Positions 51,156 to 61,748 of a stretch of 64,000 nt of DNA are shown piece after piece. The stretch lies in the NCBI RefSeq assembly GCF_014649755.1, contig NZ_BMTQ01000003.1, positions 248,001-312,000 on the forward strand, given 5' to 3'. The notes beneath the pieces are model-generated. The model saw only the letters and a program-made list of their open reading frames with translations, was not told where the DNA came from and did no database searches. Every line of letters begins with the position of its first letter. Position 1 is the first letter of the stretch. This stretch comes from Streptomyces litmocidini (GTDB lineage Bacteria; Actinomycetota; Actinomycetes; Streptomycetales; Streptomycetaceae). The translations under genes were made by a program, and so were the position numbers.

Positions 51156-52010
51156 ATGAGCGTCCGTGACACGTCCGCGTCCGCATACGATCCGGAGGCC
51201 TTCGCCGAGGAGTGGGAGGCCTGGCACCGGGACAAGGACGCCCGGCTCGCCTCGGAACACGGCTTCCTCGCGATCACCGGCCTCCACTGGCTCTCCGACG
51301 AGCCCCAGGCGTTCCCCGGCGTGCCCGGGACCTGGGCGACAGGGCCCGAAGGCGTCGTCGTGGAACTCGACGAGGGCACCGAACTCGTCGTCGACGGCTC
51401 GGTGGTGCGGGGCCGCCACCTCTTCGGCGTCATCCCGGAGCGCGGCGGCGTCGACGCCGTCTGGGGCGACGCCGTGATCGAGGTCGCCAAGCGCGGTGGC
51501 CACGACGTGGTCCGGCCGCGCCACCCCGGCCACCCGCTGCGGGTCGCCTTCGCCGGCACGCCCGCGTACGAGCCCGATCCGCGCTGGGTGGTCGAGGGCC
51601 GGTACGAGGCCTTCGACGAGCCGCGACCGACCACGGTCGGCGCCTCCGTCGAAGGGCTCCGGCACGTGTACGACGCCCCCGGCCGCGTCGTCTTCCGTCT
51701 GGACGGAGAGGAGTTGAGCCTGACGGCCTTCAACGGGCACGCGCCGGGCACCCTCACGGTGCTGTTCACCGACGGGACCTCGGGCGTCACCACGTACGCG
51801 GCCAACCGCGACCTGACGGTGGCGGCCCCGGGGCCCGACGGCTCGGTCGTGCTCGACTTCAACCGCGCGACCAACCTGCCCTGCGCCTACACCGACTTCG
51901 CGACCTGCCCGCTGCCGCCGGCCGAGAACCGGCTGCCCGTCGCGGTCGAGGCCGGGGAGAGGATCCCCCACGAGCGTCTCGCTCGGGGCCGGTCCGAAAG
52001 GCGGTCCTAG
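51156..52010 (+). CDS. DUF1684 protein
   Basis: A 284-residue DUF1684 protein: N-terminal EEWEAWHRDKDARLASEHGFLAITGLHWL, central VEGRYEAF and the C-terminal block DFNRATNLPCAYTDFATCPLPPAENRLPVAVEAGE with two conserved Cys. No signal peptide is seen. The biochemical role of the family is unknown to me. ATG 51156 has AGGAGGAGAAGC upstream. The upstream Cys leader peptide suggests regulation by cysteine or sulfur supply. Confidence 0.85.
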   Translation: MSVRDTSASAYDPEAFAEEWEAWHRDKDARLASEHGFLAITGLHWLSDEPQAFPGVPGTWATGPEGVVVELDEGTELVVDGSVVRGRHLFGVIPERGGVDAVWGDAVIEVAKRGGHDVVRPRHPGHPLRVAFAGTPAYEPDPRWVVEGRYEAFDEPRPTTVGASVEGLRHVYDAPGRVVFRLDGEELSLTAFNGHAPGTLTVLFTDGTSGVTTYAANRDLTVAAPGPDGSVVLDFNRATNLPCAYTDFATCPLPPAENRLPVAVEAGERIPHERLARGRSERRS

Positions 52011-52075
52011 GGCCGGCTGCACGAGAAGATCCCTCACCGCCTCGATGACGCCCGCTCGACCTCTCCCGGGCTTCT

Positions 52076-52288
52076 GAGATCGCCCGCCTCCTCAACCGCG
52101 AGCACGGCCTCTGTGTCGTGCAGGTGCTCGACCACGTGGGCAGGCACGTATGTCGTCCCGGGTCGCGTCGGTGTCCCATTTCGCACGGTGGAGCAGGTGC
52201 AGCACGCCGTCCGGAGTGGCGTCACCGACGTGTTCGGCCAGGTCCAACCGTTCTCGCGCGGCAGGTCCGACGTCAGCCCGGAGGCCAA
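52076..52288 (-). mobile_element. Remnant of an IS701-family transposase
   Basis: Reading leftward, alternating frames give GLTSDLPRENGW, then LAEHVGDATPDGVLHLLHRAKWDTDATRDDIRA, then YVPAHVVEHLHDTEAVLAVEEAGDL. Joined, they reproduce the N-terminal region of IS701-type transposases (RKNGWTLAEHAGD..PDG.Q.LL..A.WD.D.VRDDLR.YVVEHL.D..AVLVVDETG). At least two frameshifts are needed and the catalytic remainder is missing, so it is a dead fragment. Confidence 0.65.
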
Positions 52289-52644
52289 CCGCCGCCTCCG
52301 GAGTTGGGGTTCGACTCGGGCGGACCGGCCCGCGATCCACTCATCAGGCCGTCGAACGCTTCCTGCCGGCGCGTGGACACTACGCCGGCGTCCGAGGTCG
52401 CCGCGCGATCATCGGTTGTCCACACAGCACCCGATGATCGACGGTGGCCCCACCTGGTCGGACGCCGGTCGTCGCCCTGGAAGTGGTGCGGTTCGCCGTC
52501 GACGTCGCCGAGGCCGGCGCGCGGCCCGCCGCACCACGCCGACTCGACGTACACGCGCTCGAAGCCGTCCGCGATCAGCCGCACTTCGTCCCAGGTCCCA
52601 GCCGCACGCGCGAGCTGCCGATGGGCGGCTTCGGCATCCATCAT
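52273..52644 (-). pseudogene. Degenerate hypothetical gene fragment
   Basis: From ATG 52644 the first 58 codons give DAEAAHRQLARAAGTWDEVRLIAD, then FERVYVESAWCGGPRAGLGD and VDGEPHHFQGD, resembling small Streptomyces hypotheticals with a W.(D/G)GPR.G...(V/L).G.PH.F core. After 52468 the translation becomes low-complexity and runs into the transposase remnant. It is probably a truncated gene. Confidence 0.5.
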
Positions 52645-52999
52645 CACGATGGACGGCCGGAGTGGCCTTTGTTGAGTGCCGTGTTCGTCCTCAGCTGCAC
52701 ACGGGGCCCTGAGATGACCTTTTCGATCAGTCTTTCTCAATTTGCCCGCGCGGTGAAATGTTCTAAATGCGCGTCCAGTTGACGTGGCATCAACTTCATG
52801 TTGAAGAATCCCCCCGTCATGATCGGCGCACCTCTGGCGAGGTCGCCTTCCCCTGCCCGGAAGGCGACCTGATTCGTCATGCCCTGAGGTACCCCGGTCG
52901 AGCTCGGAACGATCGCGACCGGCGACGGAGTGCCCCGCGCCGGCGTGTCGGTGCGCCTGTCCCGCCCCGTGCGGGACGGGCGCCGATGAAGGGGATGGC
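52645..52999. other. Intergenic region upstream of RHS gene
   Basis: A relatively AT-rich stretch (52715-52815) lies about 200-280 nt before the RHS start and probably holds its promoter; I could not fix -35/-10 boxes with confidence. No gene was seen. Confidence 0.4.
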
Positions 53000-55900
53000 G
53001 TGAAAGTGAAATACGGGCGGGCAATAGCCTGCCTCGTGGTTTCGGCAATGGCCGGAACCATGTTGCCACAGGCTGCTTACGCAGCGCCGGTTTCAGACGG
53101 GGAAAGAGAGGGTAAAGGCGGCTTCTTCGACGGCTGGTTCTCGGATTCCGAGGACGGCGACGGGGCCGAGATTCCGCAGACCGGCGGTGATCCGGTCCTG
53201 CCGAGCCGGGAGAAGTTGCCGAAGGGCAAGGCCGCGCCGAAGGCGAAGCGTGTCGCCGAGCTGACCGGGAGGCGGACGGCGAACGCCCGGTACTGGCAGC
53301 TGTCCGACGGCCGGGTGCAGGCCGAGGTGTCGGCCGTGCCGACCGGGTACCGGGCGGGCACGTCCTGGAAGGACGTCGACCCGACGGTCGTGCCGTCCGG
53401 TGCCGAGGGTTTCGCCTTCTCCAACACGACGAACGCGGCGAGCAGTTGGTTCGGTTCGGATGCGGAGCGGTTGCTGCGTTTCCAGGCCGCCGGTCACACG
53501 GTGACGCTCGGACTGAAGGGTGCGGGGAAGCTCGCGCCGGTCGCCGAGGGCGACACGGTCACGTACAAGGACGCGGTGTCCGGTGCGGACCTGTCGTACG
53601 TGGTGGGGCCCGGCCGGGTGAAGGAGAACATCGTCCTGGGCGCGAAGCCGTCCGGTCCGGTGTCCTTCACGTTCACCCTCGACGCGGGCGGGCTGTCGCC
53701 GAGGCAGAACAAGGACGGCTCGGTCTCCTTCTACGGTGAGGGCGCGGACCCGGTCCTGGTCATCCCCGCGGCGTTCATGACGGACGCGCGGAAGGACGCC
53801 AGGGCACCGTACGGTTCCGGCTACAGCTCGGCCGTGCGGCAGAAGCTGACGCGGGCCGGCCAGGGCTGGGAGCTCACCGTCACGCCGGACGCGAAGTGGC
53901 TGGCCGCGCCCGAGCGGCAGTACCCGGTCACCATCGACCCGACGATCTCGATCGCGCCGACGCCCACGACGGCGCAGGACGTGATGATCTCGTCGGACGG
54001 TCCGACGACGAACTACGACGACAACTGGCGCCTGTCGGTCGGCAATACCTCCACGGGTGCGTCGCGCGCCCTGATCCGGTTCCCGGTCAGCAGCATCCCG
54101 GCGGGCACGAAGCTCGATTCCGCCGATCTGAAGATGTACTTCGACCAGACCCACACGACCGGTGACACCGAGGTCCAGCTGGAGGCGCACCGCGCCACCC
54201 AGGCGTGGACCGAGTCCACGGCGACCTGGAACAGTGCCAACGCGCTCACCGGTGAGCTGTCGGGTACGGCGGTCGTGGTGGACAACGGCGAGGCGGGCCG
54301 TACGGCGGCCGTGGGTGCCTGGCCGGCGTCGGGGAACACGGCGTACACGCAGTACGCGGTGAACCAGACGTACATGTACAACAAGGATTCGGTCGCGGGT
54401 GACACGTACACGTGGCAGCCGAGTCTTCCCGAGGACGGCACGTACCAGGTCGAGACGCACTACGTCCCGGCCCCGGACCGTGCCACGAACGTCCCGTACA
54501 CCGTCACCTACGACGGCGGTTCGAAGGCTTACAGCGTCAACCAGCAGGCCGGCACGACCGGTGTGTGGAAGACGCTGGGCGCGCACCCGTTCAAGGCGGG
54601 CACGCTCGGCAAGATCGTTCTCGGTGACGGCCCGGCGTCGACGGCCACGTCCGTCATCGCCGACGCGGTGCGGTTCACCAAGGGCGGTGTGGTCACCAAG
54701 CAGCCCGGTGAGCTGAACGCCTGGCACACCTTCCCCGTCACCAAGACCGTGCAGTCCTGGATCGACGGCACGAACGTCAACAACGGTTTCGTGATCAAGG
54801 CCGGTGACGAGTCCGCGAACGGCCCCAAGGGCGGTCCGCGCTACGAGGGCAGCGAGTTCGGATACGGCGGCGAGACCGCCCACTACCCTCGCCTCGTCCT
54901 CACCTTCGGCCGTCAGGGCGTCGACCTCTCCGCCCCGACCACGATCCACGACACCGGCGCCGAGCTGAACTGGTCCACGTACCAGGACAAGGACCCCGTC
55001 GCCACCGGCGACGACCTCGTCGAGTACCAGGTCCACCGCTCCGTCAGCCAGGCCTTCACCCCCTCGGCCGCCACGCTCGTCGCGCCGGTCGCGCCCGGCA
55101 CGACGTCGTTCACGGACACCTCCGCGACGCCGACGAAGGCCGACGACGCCGATCCGTTCGGCCGCGCGTACTACTACATGGTCGCGGTCAGGACGAAGGA
55201 CGGGCAGGTCGTCGCCGCCCCCACCCAGCTCGTACGCCTGCCCAAGGCCGGCCGCACGACGAAGGTGTTCCCCGCCACGCAGGACACCACCCTGTCCTCG
55301 CTCCGGACGACCACCGCGCACGACACCCTCGACGACGGCGGCCCGAAGAACTGGCTGAGCGTCGGCAACAACTCCGCCACCTACGGCGACACCCGCGCCC
55401 TGCTGAAGTTCCCGGCGCTCGGCATCCCGGCCACGGCCCGGGTCCTGGACGCCAACGTGCGTCTGTGGTCCACGCAGACCGCCCAGGACACCACCGGCGC
55501 GGTCTACGAACTGCGGCCGCTGACGCGCGACTTCGACGAGGCCACCGCCACCTGGATCAAGGCGGACACGGCCACGAACTGGACGACGGCGGGCGGCGAC
55601 TTCGGCGCCTCCGTCTCCGACACCGGCGCGATGACCAACGACCCGGCGCGCCACGACTGGAACGTCACCTCGCTGGCGCAGTCCTGGGTGAGCACCCCGG
55701 CCTCCCAGAAGGGCGTCGTCCTGAAGACGGCCGACGAGGCCGCCTCACAGGAGCGCACCCTGTTCCTGTCCTCCGAGGGCACCGAACCCAGGCTCGCGCC
55801 CAGGATCGTGGTCACGTACATCGACTCCACCACCGACTCGACGTACTACGCGCCGCAGACCCCGGCGCGCATGACCCCGAACAGCGACTACACGGTCGAC

Positions 55901-58900
55901 TTCACCCTCACCAACACCACCGCGTCGACGTGGACCTCGGCCGACAACGTCCTGACCTACAAGTGGACGCTGCCCGACGGCACGGACGTCACCACCGGCG
56001 GCAACCAGGTCCGGACGGCGCTTCCGTCGAACGTCGCCCCGGGCGCCTCGGTCGGCCTCCAGGCGCAGGTCAAGACCCCGATCAACTCGGACAACGGCAA
56101 CAAGCGCACCGACTACGTCCTGACCTGGGACGTCTACAACAAGACCACCGGCACCTGGACCTCCGGCACCTCCGGCATCCCGGGTCTCGCGCAGAACGTG
56201 GCGGTGGAGGACCCCACCTCCAACCAGCTCGGCATGGAGAAGTTCTACTCCTACACGGGCAAGAACACCGGCGCCGGTTCGACGGTCATGAACAACCTGG
56301 CGTCCGGCAACAGCGTCTGGCAGTACAACGCGTTCACCAACCCGGGCCGCGGCGTCACGACCTTCGCCCGCTTCGCGTACAACAGCCAGGACACCTCCGA
56401 CACGGTCTCCGGCTCCGGCTGGTCCTTCCAGGCGTCGGGCCCGATCCGGCTCGGCGCGCCGCTGGAGTTCCATCCCAAGCCGAACCCGACCGAGATCCGT
56501 CTTCCCGACGGCGACGGCACCACCCACGTCTTCCGCTGGGACTCGGCCACGAGCTCCTGGAAGGCGCCGGCCGGCGTCCACTACAAGCTGGCCGCCAAGG
56601 CGGGTCTGGACTGCACCCCGCTGAAGGACCCGGTCCCGGACGCCTGGACGATGACCCGTCCTGACGGCAGCCGCTTCCTGTTCGGCTGCGACGGCTACCT
56701 GACGTCGCTGGTCGAGAAGAACGGCAACACCCAGACGTACACGTACGAAGAGCGGAAGTCGAACAACAAGCCGACCAAGTTCCTCAAGTACATCACCGAC
56801 CCGGCAGGCCGCCAGTCGCTGACGGTCGAGTACTACTCCAAGGCCGACGGCAACAACCCGAAGATCATCGACCACATCAAGTCGATGACGGAGATCTCGG
56901 GTCGCACGTTCACCTTCGAGTACTCCGACAAGGGCCTGCTCACCAAGCTCACCGACGGTGCCGGTTCCAGCCAGCCGAAGGTCTTCGGCTTCGAGTACGA
57001 CGCCACCCAGGGCAACAAGAACGTCAAGCTGGTCAAGATCACCGACCCGCGCGGCAACGCCACCACCATGACGTACTTCTCGCCGCAGGCCGGTGACGAC
57101 CCGAAGTACCACTGGTGGACCAAGACGATCACCGAGCGTCTGAAGGGTGTCACCACCTTCGGCTACGCGGTCGACGCCGGGAACCCCAAGTTCGTCGACA
57201 CCAAGGTGACCGACTCGGAGTCGCACGCCACCGACTACGTGTCGGACGACTTCGGCCGCTCGGTCCAGACGACGAACGCCAAGTCCCAGACCACGAAGCT
57301 GAGCTGGGACGCGGACAACAACGTCACGTACCTGGAGGAGGCCAACGGGGCCAAGACCGCCTACTGTTACGACCAGAAGACGGGCTACCCGCTCTGGAAG
57401 CGCGACGCGGAGAGCAACAAGTCCGGCGTCCCGCCCCCGGGCGACTGCGCCCCGGGCACGTACCCGGCGAACTCGGCCCGCTACACGTACCTGACCCGTC
57501 TGGACGGCTACTCCGTCGACCTCGCCACCAAGACCTCTCCGGAGGGCCGCACGTGGCAGTTCGGGTACGACTCCTTCGGCAACCTGAAGACGGTCACCGA
57601 CCCGAAGGGCGTCGCCACCACCACGGCCGGTGACTACACCACCTCGTACGAGTACAACTCCTACGGCCAGCTCACCAAGGCCACCGACCCCAACGGCAAC
57701 CCGTCGACGACGAGCGACTTCGGCCCCACGGGTTACCCGGCGAAGATCACCGACGCCCTGGGGAAGACGACGTCCTTCGTCTACGACGTGCGCGGCCAGG
57801 TCACCGAGGTCACCGACGCGCTCGGCAAGAAGACCACGCAGACCTACGACGCCTTCGGACGTCCGAAGGAGAACACGGTCCCGAAGGACCAGGACGCGGG
57901 AGTGTTCATCACCACCCCCGCACCGGTCTACGACGCCAACGACAACGTCACCACGTCGACGGCGCCGAACGGGGCGGTCTCGACCGCCGTCTACGACGTC
58001 GCGGACCAGCTCGTCTCGGCCACGGCCCCGAAGGACACGCCGACGTCGCCCGAACGGAAGACGTCCTACACCTACGACAAGGTCGGCAACCTGCGGACCG
58101 TCACCGAGCCGAAGGGCTCGCTGACGACGTCGGACGCCACCGACTACGTCACCACCAACCACTACGACGAGATCTACCAGCTCACCTCGGCGGTCAACGC
58201 GGCCGGTGACAAGATCTCCTACGAGTTCGACAACGTCGGCAACGCCGTCAAGGTCGTCGACCCGAAGAAGAACGCCACCCCGGACACCACGGACTACACG
58301 TCCACGATGGCGTACGACCTGAACCACCGGCTCATCAGCTCCACGGACCCGGCGGGCAAGGTCAGTTCGCGCACCTACGACAAGGACTCCCTGGTCCTCA
58401 CGTCCACGGACCCCGGGAACAGCACCACGACCTACACCTACGACGAGCGGGGCAAGCAGACCGAGGTCAAGGTCCCCTACGACGGGACCACGTTCCGCGT
58501 CACCAGGTACGAGTACGACCAGACCGGCAACACCACCAAGGTGATCACGCCGAAGGGCACCGCGACGGCCACCGCGGACGACTTCGCCTCGCGCACCGAG
58601 TACGACGCGCTGAACCGTCCGGTCAAGCAGTACCAGCCCTACGACCCGAACAGCCCCGAGCACAACGACCCGAACGTCTACACGCAGACCGTGTACGACG
58701 CGGTGGGCCGGGTGGAGCGGCAGTCGCTGCCGCCGTCGCAGGGCCAGACGGTGCGCAACGACAGCGTCATGGAGTACTACGACAACGGCTGGACGAAAAA
58801 GTCCACCGACCCGTGGGACATCACCACGACGTACGACTACACCGAGCTCGGGCTGCAGAAGGCCCGTACCCTCACGTCGGCGGGCGGTTCCTCGGACCGC

Positions 58901-61627
58901 ACCATGACGCAGTCGTACTACCCCGACGGCAAGCTGAAGTCCAAGTCGGACGACGGCGTGCCGGTCGGCAGGTCGGTCGTGCTCGTCGACAACTCCGACA
59001 CCCAGCACACCTCCGCCACCGGCACCTGGGCGGCCGGCGACCTCGCCGGTCAGCAGGGCTACGACCACCGCACCCACGCGTCCGGTGCGGGCACCGACGC
59101 CTTCACCTGGACGCTCAACATCCCGAAGGACGGCACGTACACCGCGTACGTGAAGTACCCGCGGGTCACGGGCGCGGCCACGGCGGCGAAGTACACGCTG
59201 TCCCAGGGGACGACGACCCACCCGTCGGTCGACAAGGACCAGACGGCCGGCACCGGCACCTGGGTGACGCTCGGCTCCTACAGCCTGAAGCAGGGCAACG
59301 ACGCCAAGATCAAGCTCGAGCAGGGCACTTCGGGCACCGCCGTCGCCGACGCGGTCAAGCTGGTCCGGGACACGTCCGGCGAGACGGACACCGAGAAGCG
59401 GACCTTCACCTACGGCTACGACGTCAACGGCAACGTGACGTCGATCGACGACACCTCCTCCGGCGCCGGCATCGACGCCTACACGATCGCCTACACCGGC
59501 CTGAACAAGGTCCAGAAGGTGACCGAGGCCCTCGCGGGCCAGGAGAAGAAGGTCACGTCGTACACGTACGACGCCAACGGTCAGGCCGACACGGTCACGC
59601 ACCCCGACCAGTTCTCGAAGTACACCTACGACCTGCGCGAGCTGGTCAAGTCGATCTCGGTCGGCAAGTCCGCCACGGACGCGTCGCCGAAGGTCACGTC
59701 GTTCACGTTCAACGACCGCGGCCAGCGGCTCAAGGAGACCAAGGCCAACGGCAACACCGTCGACCACACCTACCTCCTCGGCGGTGATCTGAGGTCGACC
59801 ACGGAGAAGAAGGGCTCCGGGACGCTCGTCTCCTCGCACACCTACGCCTACGACCTGAACGGCAACAAGGCGCGGGACGTCGCGAAGAAGATGAACGCCG
59901 ACGATCACGCGGCGTACCTCGACTCGACCACCGACTACACCTACGACCCGGCGGGCCGCCTCACCGAGTCGGTCAAGACCGGCACCGGCGCGGGCACCGA
60001 GAAGTACGTCCACGACGACAACGCCAACGTCATCTCGCAAACGGTCAAGAACGTCACCACCGCCTACGAGTACGACCGCAACCGCCTGCTCCGGGCCACC
60101 ACCGGGGGCTCGGCGGCCACCTACAACTACGACCCCTTCGGACGGCAGGAGTCCGTCACCTCGGGCGGCCAGGTCATCGAGAGGAGCGTGTACGACGGCT
60201 TCGACCACGTCGTGGAGTCCCAGAAGCGGGACGGAACCGGCGTGATGAAGTCGACGACGTACACCTTCGACCCGCTCGACCGCACCGCCTCGAAGACGGC
60301 CGACGGCAAGAAGACCGACTTCCACTACCTCGGCCTGTCCAGCGAGGTGCTGAGCGAAGAGGTCGCCGGACAGCTCACCAAGTCGTACCAGTACAGCCCC
60401 TGGGGCGAGCGGCTGTCCCAGGTCAAGCACAACACCGACGGCACCGGCGAGGACGGCTTCTACGGCTACAACTCGCACAGTGACGTCGAGACGCTGACCG
60501 ACAGGAACGGCGACACCAAGGCGACGTACGGCTACACCGCCTACGGCTCCGACGACCGGTCGGAGTTCACGGGCATCGACAAGCCGGACGCCACGGATCC
60601 GACGAAGCAGGAGTACAACCCCTACCGCTTCAACGCGAAGCGCTGGGACGCCCAGTCGGGCACGTACGACATGGGCTTCCGGGACTACAGCCCGGGGCTC
60701 AACCGCTTCACCACCCGGGACATGTACAACGGCGCCCTGGCCGACATGAACCTCGGCGCGGACCCGTTCACCGGCAACCGCTACGCGTTCGCCGGCGGCA
60801 ACCCCACCAGCTTCGTCGAGCTGGACGGCCACTTCGCCTTCGCGATCCCGGCCATCTGGTGGGCCGGTGCGGCTCTGGTCACGGCCCTGTACGCGGCCAC
60901 GCCCGAAGGACAGAAGAACCTCTCGGACGCGGCAACGGCGATCAGCCAGATGATTCCGACCGCGGAAGAGGCGACCTCGTCCAGCGCCTCCAGCGGGACC
61001 AGCACGGCGCCCACGCCGTCCCCCTCGCCAGGAGCGGCTCCCACGCCGCCCGGCAGTGGCCCGCAGGGCTTCCACACCGGGAAGGCGGTCTCCGACCTGG
61101 TCCGGTTGTTCGCGCGCCTGGCGACCTCGGCCGAGGAGGACAACTCCCCCCAGCGCAAGGCGATCGACGGCGCCGGTGAGGAGAGCCGGAAGTGCCAGAA
61201 CTCGTCCGGACCGAGCCTCGTGTGGAACACCCCGGTGGACACGCAGGGCCGCGCCACCGGCGGATTCGCCTGTCTGGACCCCTCCCAGCCGGCCGGCCTC
61301 GACAACACGGGGCCACAGAACCCGCGCGGCTGGGACCTCCAGGACGAGGCCGACGACTGGAACCGGGCCCACCTCATCGCCCGTGAGTTCGGTGGCAGCC
61401 ACTACCGGGAGAACATCGTCCCGACGACCATGTACCAGAACCAGAAGGAGGGCATGCGGACCGTCGAGTACGAGATCGAAAGGCGTCTCAAGCTCGGCGA
61501 GAAGGTCTACTACCAGTCCATCCCGGTGTACGCCCCGGGCTATGTGAACCCGATCGGCGTGCACATGTACGTCTCGAGTTCATCGGGGGCGTTTTCCCGG
61601 CTGATACCCTCCGGAGTCCACGACTGA
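53000..61627 (+). CDS. Secreted RHS/YD-repeat polymorphic toxin with C-terminal nuclease
   Basis: A 2875-residue protein. Its signal peptide is AIACLVVSAMAGTMLPQAAYA. DNRLRE-type domains lie near 330-425 and 755-940. Golvesin-like beta domains (VVVDNGEAGRT and VVLVDNSDTQHTS starts) lie near 430-565 and 1990-2130. Dozens of YD repeats (YTYDxxGNL type) run from about 1230 to 2550, ending in an RHS core (YDMGFRDYSPGLNRFTTRD). A hydrophobic stretch (IPAIWWAGAALVTALYAA) and a Ser/Thr/Pro linker lead to the toxin, about 2730-2875. Its WNRAHLIAREFGGS..NIVPT and IGVHM motifs are those of His-Me DNA/RNA non-specific endonucleases. GTG 53000 follows AAGGGGATG. A SUKH-like gene downstream is the probable immunity factor. 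Confidence 0.92.
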   Translation: MKVKYGRAIACLVVSAMAGTMLPQAAYAAPVSDGEREGKGGFFDGWFSDSEDGDGAEIPQTGGDPVLPSREKLPKGKAAPKAKRVAELTGRRTANARYWQLSDGRVQAEVSAVPTGYRAGTSWKDVDPTVVPSGAEGFAFSNTTNAASSWFGSDAERLLRFQAAGHTVTLGLKGAGKLAPVAEGDTVTYKDAVSGADLSYVVGPGRVKENIVLGAKPSGPVSFTFTLDAGGLSPRQNKDGSVSFYGEGADPVLVIPAAFMTDARKDARAPYGSGYSSAVRQKLTRAGQGWELTVTPDAKWLAAPERQYPVTIDPTISIAPTPTTAQDVMISSDGPTTNYDDNWRLSVGNTSTGASRALIRFPVSSIPAGTKLDSADLKMYFDQTHTTGDTEVQLEAHRATQAWTESTATWNSANALTGELSGTAVVVDNGEAGRTAAVGAWPASGNTAYTQYAVNQTYMYNKDSVAGDTYTWQPSLPEDGTYQVETHYVPAPDRATNVPYTVTYDGGSKAYSVNQQAGTTGVWKTLGAHPFKAGTLGKIVLGDGPASTATSVIADAVRFTKGGVVTKQPGELNAWHTFPVTKTVQSWIDGTNVNNGFVIKAGDESANGPKGGPRYEGSEFGYGGETAHYPRLVLTFGRQGVDLSAPTTIHDTGAELNWSTYQDKDPVATGDDLVEYQVHRSVSQAFTPSAATLVAPVAPGTTSFTDTSATPTKADDADPFGRAYYYMVAVRTKDGQVVAAPTQLVRLPKAGRTTKVFPATQDTTLSSLRTTTAHDTLDDGGPKNWLSVGNNSATYGDTRALLKFPALGIPATARVLDANVRLWSTQTAQDTTGAVYELRPLTRDFDEATATWIKADTATNWTTAGGDFGASVSDTGAMTNDPARHDWNVTSLAQSWVSTPASQKGVVLKTADEAASQERTLFLSSEGTEPRLAPRIVVTYIDSTTDSTYYAPQTPARMTPNSDYTVDFTLTNTTASTWTSADNVLTYKWTLPDGTDVTTGGNQVRTALPSNVAPGASVGLQAQVKTPINSDNGNKRTDYVLTWDVYNKTTGTWTSGTSGIPGLAQNVAVEDPTSNQLGMEKFYSYTGKNTGAGSTVMNNLASGNSVWQYNAFTNPGRGVTTFARFAYNSQDTSDTVSGSGWSFQASGPIRLGAPLEFHPKPNPTEIRLPDGDGTTHVFRWDSATSSWKAPAGVHYKLAAKAGLDCTPLKDPVPDAWTMTRPDGSRFLFGCDGYLTSLVEKNGNTQTYTYEERKSNNKPTKFLKYITDPAGRQSLTVEYYSKADGNNPKIIDHIKSMTEISGRTFTFEYSDKGLLTKLTDGAGSSQPKVFGFEYDATQGNKNVKLVKITDPRGNATTMTYFSPQAGDDPKYHWWTKTITERLKGVTTFGYAVDAGNPKFVDTKVTDSESHATDYVSDDFGRSVQTTNAKSQTTKLSWDADNNVTYLEEANGAKTAYCYDQKTGYPLWKRDAESNKSGVPPPGDCAPGTYPANSARYTYLTRLDGYSVDLATKTSPEGRTWQFGYDSFGNLKTVTDPKGVATTTAGDYTTSYEYNSYGQLTKATDPNGNPSTTSDFGPTGYPAKITDALGKTTSFVYDVRGQVTEVTDALGKKTTQTYDAFGRPKENTVPKDQDAGVFITTPAPVYDANDNVTTSTAPNGAVSTAVYDVADQLVSATAPKDTPTSPERKTSYTYDKVGNLRTVTEPKGSLTTSDATDYVTTNHYDEIYQLTSAVNAAGDKISYEFDNVGNAVKVVDPKKNATPDTTDYTSTMAYDLNHRLISSTDPAGKVSSRTYDKDSLVLTSTDPGNSTTTYTYDERGKQTEVKVPYDGTTFRVTRYEYDQTGNTTKVITPKGTATATADDFASRTEYDALNRPVKQYQPYDPNSPEHNDPNVYTQTVYDAVGRVERQSLPPSQGQTVRNDSVMEYYDNGWTKKSTDPWDITTTYDYTELGLQKARTLTSAGGSSDRTMTQSYYPDGKLKSKSDDGVPVGRSVVLVDNSDTQHTSATGTWAAGDLAGQQGYDHRTHASGAGTDAFTWTLNIPKDGTYTAYVKYPRVTGAATAAKYTLSQGTTTHPSVDKDQTAGTGTWVTLGSYSLKQGNDAKIKLEQGTSGTAVADAVKLVRDTSGETDTEKRTFTYGYDVNGNVTSIDDTSSGAGIDAYTIAYTGLNKVQKVTEALAGQEKKVTSYTYDANGQADTVTHPDQFSKYTYDLRELVKSISVGKSATDASPKVTSFTFNDRGQRLKETKANGNTVDHTYLLGGDLRSTTEKKGSGTLVSSHTYAYDLNGNKARDVAKKMNADDHAAYLDSTTDYTYDPAGRLTESVKTGTGAGTEKYVHDDNANVISQTVKNVTTAYEYDRNRLLRATTGGSAATYNYDPFGRQESVTSGGQVIERSVYDGFDHVVESQKRDGTGVMKSTTYTFDPLDRTASKTADGKKTDFHYLGLSSEVLSEEVAGQLTKSYQYSPWGERLSQVKHNTDGTGEDGFYGYNSHSDVETLTDRNGDTKATYGYTAYGSDDRSEFTGIDKPDATDPTKQEYNPYRFNAKRWDAQSGTYDMGFRDYSPGLNRFTTRDMYNGALADMNLGADPFTGNRYAFAGGNPTSFVELDGHFAFAIPAIWWAGAALVTALYAATPEGQKNLSDAATAISQMIPTAEEATSSSASSGTSTAPTPSPSPGAAPTPPGSGPQGFHTGKAVSDLVRLFARLATSAEEDNSPQRKAIDGAGEESRKCQNSSGPSLVWNTPVDTQGRATGGFACLDPSQPAGLDNTGPQNPRGWDLQDEADDWNRAHLIAREFGGSHYRENIVPTTMYQNQKEGMRTVEYEIERRLKLGEKVYYQSIPVYAPGYVNPIGVHMYVSSSSGAFSRLIPSGVHD

Positions 61628-61748
61628 CGGGCCCCGGAACCACTGAAGCCGTGAGGCCCCCGAGGGGCTGAAACGGCGCAGAAGAGGCGGTGGGGTGAGC
61701 GGCGTCGCGGCCGCCGCCCCACCGCCGTTGCCGTCAAGGAAGGAACAC

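Noticed and set aside
55745..61564. Very long minus-strand open frame opposite the RHS gene
   Set aside because: It is a mirror of the repeat-rich RHS coding strand; the plus frame has signal peptide, YD repeats and nuclease motifs, whereas the minus frame is Val/Arg/Gly-rich without any domain.
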